Positions 28,352 to 35,354 of a stretch of 64,000 nt of DNA are shown one piece after another. Position 1 is the stretch's first letter, and every line of letters starts with the position of its first letter. Where the stretch lies: assembly GCA_035299065.1 (NCBI GenBank), contig DATGXI010000082.1, forward strand, positions 49,939 through 113,938, written 5' to 3'. The position numbers and the translations under genes are program-made. Below the pieces are notes generated by a model. It worked only from the letters and a program-made list of their open reading frames with translations. It was not told where the DNA came from and did not search any database. Origin of the DNA: DASPJQ01 sp035299065. GTDB lineage: Bacteria; Bacteroidota; Bacteroidia; Flavobacteriales_D; UBA2798.

Positions 28352-29004
28352 ACTTTTAAATTAAAAATTCCCAGTCTCTCATTAATTTCTGCTTCCTCCA
28401 AAACAATAACTTCTTCGTATGGAATATCCAATTCGTTCAGTAATCCGGCCTTAACTTTTTCATATTCATTCTTCACAAATGGAGTTATGTCTTCAATCTC
28501 CAGAATCCACTCCGTTGCGAACTTTTTGAGTATTTCTCCCTTCATGCCCAATTGAATGGCTTTCCTGTTTTGCTTGTTTCCGTTCGGGTCATGATCAGGA
28601 TCCCATTGCAGGCGAACCTCAGTGTTTTCAAGTTCGGCCTTCCATTCATCGTGCGTTTCAAAAATTCTTTCATCCATCATAAGATCAAATGAAGTTATAG
28701 TTGCATTCCTTAAAATGGTTTTAAAGTGATTCATGGGTAGTGTGATGGCAAGAATATGTTGCTGGTGTTCTTTTGAAGCCCAACCAGCACGGTACATCAT
28801 CCATAAAAAACCCGGTTTTATCCATGACATCCTGTTAAAGCTGTAATGTTCCCCTCCGAATTTTTGATTTTCAACTGCGTATCTTGAGATGTTTGGATTA
28901 AATGCCTGGTATACGATGATGTTTTCACCCTCAATTCTTCCAATTATTTGCTTTCCGCTAACAGGAAGCCGTTTTATTTGTTCTGTATATTTTTCTAATT
29001 TCAT
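28348..29004 (-). CDS. DUF4291 family protein
   Basis: 218 residues starting at MKLEKYTEQIK; a longer frame to 29055 adds implausible sequence. It carries the DUF4291 pattern: IIVYQAFNPNISRYAVENQKFGG, then FNRMSWIKPGFLWMMYRAGWASKEHQQHILAI, and LRWDPDHDPxG-like LQWDPDHDPNGNKQNRKAIQLGMKG. The biochemical function is unestablished as far as I know. Conserved Arg/Trp/Asp/His residues suggest an enzyme or nucleotide binder. Its place between a deoxyribosyltransferase-like protein and a phosphoesterase in an NAD+ operon suggests action on ADP-ribose or NAD-linked nucleic acid. Confidence 0.85.
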   Translation of the reverse strand: MKLEKYTEQIKRLPVSGKQIIGRIEGENIIVYQAFNPNISRYAVENQKFGGEHYSFNRMSWIKPGFLWMMYRAGWASKEHQQHILAITLPMNHFKTILRNATITSFDLMMDERIFETHDEWKAELENTEVRLQWDPDHDPNGNKQNRKAIQLGMKGEILKKFATEWILEIEDITPFVKNEYEKVKAGLLNELDIPYEEVIVLEEAEINERLGIFNLKV

Positions 29005-29086
29005 TTTTTTTGCTATTTTTGATTTAAGTGTTATGACTAATTTCCAACAGGGCAATCAATCAACCTTGTGACTTCTTAAATCTTTC

Positions 29087-29821
29087 TTAATTTATTTTAT
29101 TTCTTCCCAATTCATTTGGATAAAGTGTTTTCACCACATCGCTCTGCCAGAATTCTTTTGTATCCACATCCATAATAGTCAACCTGCCGGTGAACGCAGC
29201 ACCCGTGTCCAGGTTCCACACGTTGGCACAGTGCATGGGTTCGGTATGCCCAAAGTCAAGTGTTGGTGTATGACCTATAAATATTTCTTCAAAATGCCTC
29301 AACCGTTGCGGGTATTCAGGTGAATTTTTGTCAATGTTCTTCATGGTCCTGGCCATTTCCCATAACGTACGATCCCAACTGAAATTAGACAAATGATGTT
29401 CTTTAGCCGGCCCGTGCATACTTGTATAACCGGCATGCACAAACAACCTGTTTTTTTCATCAATCCAATACCTTTTCATGTTGTTGAACAAAAGCAAGGC
29501 ATTTACAGTGGCCATTCCATCACCTTGCGCAAAACTTTCCATGGTTGATTTGCCGCCATGCATTTTCCAAACAGCATCTATTTTACCATGGCGAATCCAC
29601 TCCTCGCACCATTCATCATGGTTGCCCATAATGTAAATGCACTCATGAGTTTTACCAAGGTCACTAATGAATTGCATGACTTCACGCGACTGGCTCCACC
29701 CATCTACATAATCACCAAGAAATACAATACGATCACCTGCCAAAACATTTGCACGCTCCAACACCTGCAACAAAGCTTTGTATGCTCCGTGAATATCTCC
29801 TATGGCAAATGTGCGTTTCAT
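29087..29821 (-). CDS. Calcineurin-like metallophosphoesterase (PP2A/ApaH-like)
   Basis: 244 residues. All metal-site motifs of the family are present: FAIGDIHGAYKAL, VFLGDYVDGWSQS, YIMGNHDEWCEEW, LFVHAGY and IGHTPTLDFGH. The start overlaps the previous stop (ATGA). Relatives hydrolyse phosphoproteins or dinucleoside polyphosphates (ApNA). Next to KptA and NADAR, possible substrates are ADP-ribose phosphates or Ap4A-like nucleotides, which is inference. Cytoplasmic, no signal peptide. Confidence 0.88.
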   Translation of the reverse strand: MKRTFAIGDIHGAYKALLQVLERANVLAGDRIVFLGDYVDGWSQSREVMQFISDLGKTHECIYIMGNHDEWCEEWIRHGKIDAVWKMHGGKSTMESFAQGDGMATVNALLLFNNMKRYWIDEKNRLFVHAGYTSMHGPAKEHHLSNFSWDRTLWEMARTMKNIDKNSPEYPQRLRHFEEIFIGHTPTLDFGHTEPMHCANVWNLDTGAAFTGRLTIMDVDTKEFWQSDVVKTLYPNELGRNKIN

Positions 29822-30360
29822 ACTTTATACATTATGTCTGTTCTTAATACATATTTTGATCCTTTTTCTATAGAAGCCCCTTCATGCTTAAGGCTGTGTT
29901 CAAAAATCAGTGCCGTTCCGGCTTTTGGCTTCACTATCACCGAATCAAATTTTGTTTCTCCTCCATCAAAATCTTCGTTAAGATAAATCATTAATGTGAA
30001 AAAACTAACCTCGTGCTCATTTCGCTCATAATTTCCATCGCGGTGCCTTTTAAAGCGCTGACCCGGATCGTATTTATAAAACCGAAACATTTCATTAAGA
30101 CCAATTGCCTGAGCATTACCATATTTTTTAACAACAAAAGGCTCTATCTGTTCCCAAATTTGCCTGGCCAGTGCTTCATCGGTAAACATGATGCGTGAAT
30201 TATTCCTGATTCCTTTCATCATACGCTGTTCATCACCAACTGAAACTTTAGCTTCTTCGTAGCCTTTTTGTTCGCTGAACCTAATATATTCTGCACATCT
30301 CTCTTTTGAAAAAAAATCTTCTACAACAATAATATTCGTATCAAGTGTTGACGCTTTCAT
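29818..30360 (-). CDS. 2-oxoglutarate/Fe(II)-dependent oxygenase, prolyl-4-hydroxylase-like
   Basis: 180 residues. Double-stranded beta-helix with the iron triad H-x-D...H visible in FKRHRDGNYERNE and FEHSLKHEGASI, and the 2OG-binding Arg in YVLRTDIMY. The segment FFTLMIYLNEDFDGGETKF is typical of P4H-like enzymes. It overlaps the metallophosphoesterase start by 4 bases and lies 3 bases from kptA. The substrate is unknown; oxidation of a nucleotide, protein or RNA component of the pathway is possible. Confidence 0.88.
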   Translation of the reverse strand: MKASTLDTNIIVVEDFFSKERCAEYIRFSEQKGYEEAKVSVGDEQRMMKGIRNNSRIMFTDEALARQIWEQIEPFVVKKYGNAQAIGLNEMFRFYKYDPGQRFKRHRDGNYERNEHEVSFFTLMIYLNEDFDGGETKFDSVIVKPKAGTALIFEHSLKHEGASIEKGSKYVLRTDIMYKV

Positions 30361-30363
30361 ACT

Positions 30364-30900
30364 TTAGAAATTTATGTATTGTGGTGGAACTCCGTTGCAC
30401 AACCAAACACCGTTGGCTGATAAATAAAATTCATGACCATCTTTAAACATTTGACCTGCGTTAATGGTGAGTATGATGGCCGAACCTCTGCGGTTACCCA
30501 CCGTTATGGCTGTTTCGCGATCCTTACTCAAATGCACATGGGTACGGTTCATTTTTTGCAAACCGGTTTCCCGAATACTCTGCATGTATTTATTTACGGT
30601 TCCATGGTACAGGTACTCCAAAGGCTGTACAGGCGTATATTGAAGATCAACTTCAATTGAATGGCCCTGGCTTGCGCGTATTTGTTTTCCGTCTTCGCTA
30701 AAAGCAAAACGTTTTTTATCGTTGTTTTCAACTACATAGTTAAGGGTATCGCGTGAAATGGCTTTACCGGTTTTACGCATGCGCTCCAGCAATTCATCAA
30801 CACTTACCCAACCGTTCATATCCATGGTCAATCCTATTTTTTCTGGTTTGTGTCGCAACACCAGGCTCAAAAATTTACTTATTGGTTTTACATCTTTCAT
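30364..30900 (-). CDS. kptA: RNA 2'-phosphotransferase / ADP-ribosyltransferase (KptA/Tpt1)
   Basis: 178 residues, full length for the family. It shows SKFLSLVLRHKPEKIGL (catalytic Arg-His), VSVDELL of the winged-helix half, KQIRASQGHSIEV (second catalytic Arg), LYHGT and HVHLSKDRETA, ending GVWLCNGVPPQYI. Tpt1/KptA uses NAD+ to remove an internal RNA 2'-phosphate, releasing ADP-ribose 1''-2'' cyclic phosphate and nicotinamide. Some members ADP-ribosylate nucleic acid 5' ends. Nicotinamide release fits coupling with NAMPT in the same operon. Confidence 0.93.
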   Translation of the reverse strand: MKDVKPISKFLSLVLRHKPEKIGLTMDMNGWVSVDELLERMRKTGKAISRDTLNYVVENNDKKRFAFSEDGKQIRASQGHSIEVDLQYTPVQPLEYLYHGTVNKYMQSIRETGLQKMNRTHVHLSKDRETAITVGNRRGSAIILTINAGQMFKDGHEFYLSANGVWLCNGVPPQYINF

Positions 30901-30924
30901 TTTTAAATTCTATTTTTATTCGCA

Positions 30925-30951
30925 GCCACAGATTACTCGGATTACACAGAT
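30925..30951. repeat. CCACAGAT-type repeat (copy 2)
   Basis: GCCACAGATTACTCGGATTA followed by CACAGAT, between kptA and the NADAR gene. It shares GCCACAGATAACTC with the copy at 27828. Confidence 0.7.
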
Positions 30952-30991
30952 TTTATTTTTATCGTGTCCTTCCACTGCTTACTGCCGCTGC

Positions 30992-31540
30992 TTACTTTTT
31001 TATTTCATCCCTTACTTCCATCAAGGCAAAACCCAGCAGGTTCTGTCCTTTCCACGTTGCGGGATGTTGTGCAAGTGGATTATCGCTGGCCAAACCAATT
31101 CCCCAAACGGTATCAACAGGGCTTGCCTCAACTATTATTTTATGACCGGTTTGCAAAATGAATGACTTCAACTCTTCATTTTGTGAAAACTTTAAGAAGT
31201 TGCCTTGTTTAACAATTTCAAACTTATGTGCATCCCATAATTTTGAATCAAAGTTTTTTACCTGGCGTCCTAAATCTTTAACGTCCTTTGGCGATTCTTT
31301 TTCCAAAATACGTTGAAGGGTCTCCCCGTCATTGCTCAACCTTGCCTTACCCGCCATCATATAATGTTCAGCTGTTTTATAGGTAATTCCGTTTTCTTCA
31401 AAGTTTGATGGCCACCATTGGCTGAAACAGGTGCGTATTAAACTACCGTCTTTAGCGCGTTGGTGCCCCCAAAAGAAAAGAAAGTCCGGTTTTTCACCTG
31501 AATTTATTCTTTGCAGTATATTTTCTATTGTATATTTCAT
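30992..31540 (-). CDS. NADAR family protein (YbiA-like), ADP-ribosyl-guanine glycosidase candidate
   Basis: 182 residues. NADAR hallmarks are FFWGHQRAKDGS, CFSQWWPSNFEENGITYKTAEHYMMAGKARL, then VKNFDSKLWDAHKFEIVKQGNFLKFSQN and VEASPVDTVWGIGLASDNP with the WGIG motif. The family name derives from its association with NAD+ and ADP-ribose genes. Members cleave N-glycosidic bonds, including ADP-ribose from guanine bases. It is predicted to be cytoplasmic. The gene is flanked on both sides by CCACAGAT-type repeats. Confidence 0.92.
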   Translation of the reverse strand: MKYTIENILQRINSGEKPDFLFFWGHQRAKDGSLIRTCFSQWWPSNFEENGITYKTAEHYMMAGKARLSNDGETLQRILEKESPKDVKDLGRQVKNFDSKLWDAHKFEIVKQGNFLKFSQNEELKSFILQTGHKIIVEASPVDTVWGIGLASDNPLAQHPATWKGQNLLGFALMEVRDEIKK

Positions 31541-31555
31541 TTTTTACTTTTTTTA

Positions 31556-31579
31556 TCCCGCGAATAAATCCGTGGCCAT
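31556..31579. repeat. CCACGGAT/CGCGAAT-type repeat (copy 3)
   Basis: On the minus strand it reads CCACGGATTTATTCGCGGG, 3 bases after the stop of the PRPP-synthetase-like gene. It is a degenerate relative of the CCACAGAT units in the same operon. Confidence 0.55.
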
Positions 31580-31581
31580 TG

Positions 31582-32406
31582 TTAAAACAAATCATACCGT
31601 TTATAAAAATCAGTTTGCTCATCATTCCTTATGGAATTGCTGCTTCCAACCTGCGTAAACCCCGCCTCTTTCAGTCGCGTTAAAGCATCGTGACTAAAAA
31701 TTCCGTGCGAACAGATAAAATACAGCCTTCCGCAATTTTTTGCCTTGAGTGCGCTTGCCAGTTCTATAAATGTTCGTCCACCATCACATATATCGTCAAC
31801 AATAACACAAGCCTTACCACCCAAATCACTTGCATTCACGTCACTTTTAACGATCTGGCCTGTTGCCAGGTCGCGAATCTTAATGCCCGTTATAATCTCG
31901 TTTTTATATTCAATCTTTGCTGCTAATTTGTCTATTTTTTTGTACGCTCCCAAATCAGGCGACACCAGTAAAAAATCATCCAAACCGAATTCTTTTTTAA
32001 AGTGCTTGACCATTTCGTGGTTGGGAATGTTTACACACTTATTGATCAAGGCTGGTGAAACATCGCTGTGTGCATCAAACACAGTTACTTTATCCAAATT
32101 GAGCGCATTTAGAATGCCTGCAAACACTTTAACCGACAAGGGTTCTCCCGGAACCATCACACGGTCTTGCCGTGCGTATGGAATATAAGGAATAAAAACT
32201 TCAATGTGCTTTACAAACATATTTCGCAATGCATCAACAGCCAGGCATAAATTCATGATGTCATCGGCAGAATTCAAACGCGTATTGATTCTCACTTTAT
32301 CATCAGGATTATACTCCACCAAAAATTTTACATGGTTTTCGCCACCGGCAAAACGGCTTAATTTTACCTGTTCATTGCTTTCAAAAAGATTTATCGTTTT
32401 GCTCAT
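31582..32406 (-). CDS. Ribose-phosphate pyrophosphokinase-like enzyme (PRPP synthetase or ADP-ribose pyrophosphokinase)
   Basis: 274 residues, about 40 shorter than housekeeping PRPP synthetases. It keeps the fold motifs VFIPYIPYARQDRV, VFDAHSDVSPALI and the PRPP loop CVIVDDICDGGRTFIEL. The loop reads DDICDGGRT where ordinary Prs has DDMxDTAGT. It carries a single Pribosyltran pair and no N-terminal extension. In phage NAD+ restoration pathway NARP1 a Prs-like enzyme (Adps) pyrophosphorylates ADP-ribose, and the short length and altered loop make that a real alternative to making PRPP for NAMPT. Second gene of the operon. Confidence 0.85.
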   Translation of the reverse strand: MSKTINLFESNEQVKLSRFAGGENHVKFLVEYNPDDKVRINTRLNSADDIMNLCLAVDALRNMFVKHIEVFIPYIPYARQDRVMVPGEPLSVKVFAGILNALNLDKVTVFDAHSDVSPALINKCVNIPNHEMVKHFKKEFGLDDFLLVSPDLGAYKKIDKLAAKIEYKNEIITGIKIRDLATGQIVKSDVNASDLGGKACVIVDDICDGGRTFIELASALKAKNCGRLYFICSHGIFSHDALTRLKEAGFTQVGSSNSIRNDEQTDFYKRYDLF

Positions 32407-32463
32407 AATAATTTGTTTTTAAATTGAATTTGCGAACCGCAAGGCGGTTTCATATCTTTAATT

Positions 32464-33162
32464 TCATAGTTCAAATAAAAATCCGCTTTGACTCAACTGC
32501 TTATAGGTTTTATGGTCAAAGCTGTAATAATACGCAGCTTTATGAGCCACATTTTGTTCCTTTTCATCCAATTGCTCCAGCAATCCCATGCCCAGTATTT
32601 TTTTTCTAAAGTTTCTTTTATCAATGCTTGTTTCCAAAATAGCTTCATACAAATGCTGAAGTTGGGTAAGTGTAAATTTTTTGTTCAATAACTCAAATCC
32701 TATTGGCTGGTACCGTACTTTTCCTTTCAATCGCTCAAGGGCAAGTTTTACAATTTTACCATGGTCAAAACCTAATTTTGGCAAATCGTTTATGGGAAAC
32801 CATTGAACCGAAACCGTGTCGCGACCTGCTACAATTTCATATTGCCTTTTATTCACCAGCGCATAATAGGATACGGCTACAACGCGTTCACGTGGGTCGC
32901 GGTTCAATTCGCTAAATGTGTACAATTGTTCAATAAACACATTTTTTAAGCCTGTTTTTTCCTGCAATATCCTCAGGGCGCATTCATTGGTTGTTTCTTT
33001 CACATCTACAAATCCACCGGGCAGGGTCCACATGTTTTTAAAAGGCTCTTTCTCCCTTTCTATCAGCAACAACTTCAGTTCCCCTTCGTCAAATCCAAAA
33101 ATCACACAGTCAGTTGCAAGTGCTGGTCTTGCGTAATCGTAAGTATAAGTCCGTTTTGACAT
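32464..33162 (-). CDS. nrtR: NrtR-type Nudix transcriptional regulator of NAD metabolism
   Basis: 232 residues starting at MSKRTYTYDYARPALATD; a TTG frame to 33186 would run into its own operator. The N-terminal Nudix-like domain (about 10-140) has LLLIEREKEPFKNMWTLPGGFVDVKETTNECALRILQEKTGL, so the Nudix box GX5EX7REUXEEXGU is partly eroded (REEL replaced by RILQEK), as usual for NrtR sensors. A winged helix follows (about 150-230, LTQLQHLYEAILETSIDKRNFRKKIL). NrtR proteins bind ADP-ribose or related metabolites and repress NAD genes. First gene of the operon; two palindromes lie upstream. Confidence 0.88.
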   Translation of the reverse strand: MSKRTYTYDYARPALATDCVIFGFDEGELKLLLIEREKEPFKNMWTLPGGFVDVKETTNECALRILQEKTGLKNVFIEQLYTFSELNRDPRERVVAVSYYALVNKRQYEIVAGRDTVSVQWFPINDLPKLGFDHGKIVKLALERLKGKVRYQPIGFELLNKKFTLTQLQHLYEAILETSIDKRNFRKKILGMGLLEQLDEKEQNVAHKAAYYYSFDHKTYKQLSQSGFLFEL

Positions 33163-33169
33163 TCTCTTA

Positions 33170-33184
33170 GTGTAATTATTACAC
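33170..33184. promoter_or_regulatory. Perfect palindrome, candidate NrtR operator 1
   Basis: GTGTAATTATTACAC is a 15-bp perfect palindrome 8 bases upstream of the nrtR start. The outer bases TTA...AAA extend the symmetry. Position and symmetry suit autoregulation of the NAD operon by NrtR. Confidence 0.65.
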
Positions 33185-33217
33185 AAAGATAGAGGAAAAT
33201 GTACACGCCTTACATTC

Positions 33218-33240
33218 TTAGTGTATTTTTAACACTTTAA
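33218..33240. promoter_or_regulatory. Candidate NrtR operator 2
   Basis: TTAGTGTATTTTTAACACTT repeats the TTAGTGTA half-site of operator 1 and has the AGTGT...ACACT inverted pair. It lies 51 bases away from operator 1, in the gap between nrtR and the divergent TonB receptor, so it could serve both directions. Confidence 0.55.
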
Positions 33241-33341
33241 GCAAAATATTGACTGATATTCAGGCGTTAACCGGGTGGTGTGTGAAATAAATTTACCCGA
33301 CATGGTGTGGATCTGGATGAACATGCCTACTTTTAAACCAG

Positions 33342-35354
33342 TTGAAACCCGCTATACATATATTGATTGCCTTTATACTGAGCTTTGCTTTGGCCCAAAA
33401 ATGTTTTTGCCAGGATACCATTGATACCCTTGAACAAAAGAAGATATTGGAGGAATTGCGCGTGGTAGCCTGCCAGCAAGCGGCTGTAACCAAACAGATA
33501 AAAATAAACTTTACGCCATACCAGCTTGGTTCCATATTTTTAAAATACACGGGTCAGGAGCCTTCATTTTTATTTACAACCCTTCCTTCAATAACGGCTT
33601 ATTCTGATGCAGGCAGTACACAGGGATATTCATACATGCGCATTCGGGGCATTGACCAAACACGCATCAATATGAGCATTGATGGAGTTCCGTTAAATGA
33701 ACCTGAAGACCAGGGAGCCTATTTTTCGAATATTCCCGATATAATTGCCTGCACACGCAACATTGAAATTCACAGGGGCGCAAGTGGTACCAAAAATGGT
33801 ACTGCTGGATATGGCGGAAGCATTGTGATGAGTGGCAACACGGGATACATGAAAACCTTTAGCCTTGGTGCCGGCTATGGATCGTTTAACACATATAGGG
33901 CCTACAGCGAATTTTCATCGGGACTTAAAAATAAAAAATCGTTTTACATACGCGCGGCACACCTGCATTCAAACGGGTATAAATACAATTCTGGCAATAC
34001 ATCGCAGTCGGTATTTATGAGCGGAACGCTAAAAGACTTTAAACTAAACTTGATTATTGGGCATCAGCAAAATCAGCTTGCCTGGCTGGGCGTACGTGAT
34101 TCATTAATTGAAGTTGATGCACGCACCAACGCCAATAAAGATGAGAACGATGAATTTACTCAAGGCATGGCCCAGTTGCATTATTCGAAATCCAAAAACA
34201 ATTACATTTTGAAGGCCTGTGCTTATTACACAGCCTTGCAGGGTAATTACGATTTTAATCTCAATAATTTTCTGGGGCTTCCGGCCACAGGTGAAATGTA
34301 CAATTACGCTTTCAAGTCGGGTCTACCGGGCGCTTATTTGCGATACGAATATTATAAGGGAAAAATTACCTGGAATAATGGAATGTTTGCCAATACCTAC
34401 TACAGGCAGCATAGAGGGAGCGAAAAAACACTTGGGACACTTTATATAAATACTGGATACAAGAATGAATTCAGCGCCTTTTCAAAAATCGACCTGCGTT
34501 TCAAAAAATTTTTAGTTGGGGCCGACTTACAGTACCGTTACGCCAGTTTCAATTATTCCGGTTCGGTAAAAATGCAAACGCAGGCCTGGCAGTTTTTAAA
34601 TCCGCGGGGTCTTATAAAATACATGCCTACCGATAACCTTTCGTTCTTTTATTCCATGGCTCACCTGGGCCGTGAGCCAACACGTAACGACATGTTTGGA
34701 GGAAACGATGATTTACTTGCTGACAGCAGTGGAAACGCCTTGCTGTACATAACCGTTCCTGAATATGTAACTGACCAGGAATTGGGATTGTCCTATAACA
34801 AAAACTTATTTTACCTTAACCTAAATGGTTATTACATGGACTTTAGAAACGAAATTGTGCTTGACGGGAAATTTGGTCCAAATGGTTTAGCGCTTACCAA
34901 TAAAGTTGATAAAAGTTTCAGGACTGGAATTGAATTAACCTTGAAATGGAATATTGTCAAGCAGCTTTACATTGAAAATAATTCCTCATTCAATTACAGC
35001 AAAGTCACACAGCAAAACACCAGTTTCATGCCCATTCTTACTCCTCCTTTCATTATTAACCAGGATATTGGTTACAAATACAAAAAATTCATTTTCTCAA
35101 CAGGCTTCAGGTACCAGGACGCTGCTTTTATTGACTATGCCAATACGGCAAAAGTAAATGCCTACTTTTTGTTACATGCCAACATTCACTACACCACTGA
35201 TCGCTTAACGGTAGGATTTATTGCCAATAACCTGACCAATACAAAGTACTTCAACCAGGGATATGTTGACTGGGACGGATCGAAAAAATATTTTGTGCAG
35301 GCACCTCTTAACTTTTGTTTCCGGTTCGAATACCGTTTCATTAAAAATGACTAA
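33342..35354 (+). CDS. TonB-dependent outer-membrane receptor, probably for a niacin-family or ribosyl-pyridine substrate
   Basis: 670 residues from a TTG start with signal peptide MKPAIHILIAFILSFALAQ; no in-frame ATG is usable. The plug domain (about 55-170) shows YSYMRIRGIDQTRINMSIDGVPLNEPEDQG and IEIHRGASGTKNGTAGYGGSI. The 22-strand-type barrel ends FCFRFEYRFIKND. There is no carboxypeptidase-like N-terminal domain and no SusD partner, so it is a simple transporter rather than a Sus system. The nadR-like gene overlaps its last 8 bases (ATGACTAA) and the NrtR operators lie upstream. Together these suggest uptake of nicotinamide riboside, NMN or a similar precursor; the substrate is inferred. 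Confidence 0.87.
   Translation: MKPAIHILIAFILSFALAQKCFCQDTIDTLEQKKILEELRVVACQQAAVTKQIKINFTPYQLGSIFLKYTGQEPSFLFTTLPSITAYSDAGSTQGYSYMRIRGIDQTRINMSIDGVPLNEPEDQGAYFSNIPDIIACTRNIEIHRGASGTKNGTAGYGGSIVMSGNTGYMKTFSLGAGYGSFNTYRAYSEFSSGLKNKKSFYIRAAHLHSNGYKYNSGNTSQSVFMSGTLKDFKLNLIIGHQQNQLAWLGVRDSLIEVDARTNANKDENDEFTQGMAQLHYSKSKNNYILKACAYYTALQGNYDFNLNNFLGLPATGEMYNYAFKSGLPGAYLRYEYYKGKITWNNGMFANTYYRQHRGSEKTLGTLYINTGYKNEFSAFSKIDLRFKKFLVGADLQYRYASFNYSGSVKMQTQAWQFLNPRGLIKYMPTDNLSFFYSMAHLGREPTRNDMFGGNDDLLADSSGNALLYITVPEYVTDQELGLSYNKNLFYLNLNGYYMDFRNEIVLDGKFGPNGLALTNKVDKSFRTGIELTLKWNIVKQLYIENNSSFNYSKVTQQNTSFMPILTPPFIINQDIGYKYKKFIFSTGFRYQDAAFIDYANTAKVNAYFLLHANIHYTTDRLTVGFIANNLTNTKYFNQGYVDWDGSKKYFVQAPLNFCFRFEYRFIKND

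Noticed and set aside
33162..33186. TTG at 33186 as nrtR start
   Set aside because: It would place the first residues inside the perfect operator palindrome. The ATG at 33162 gives the usual NrtR N-terminus.
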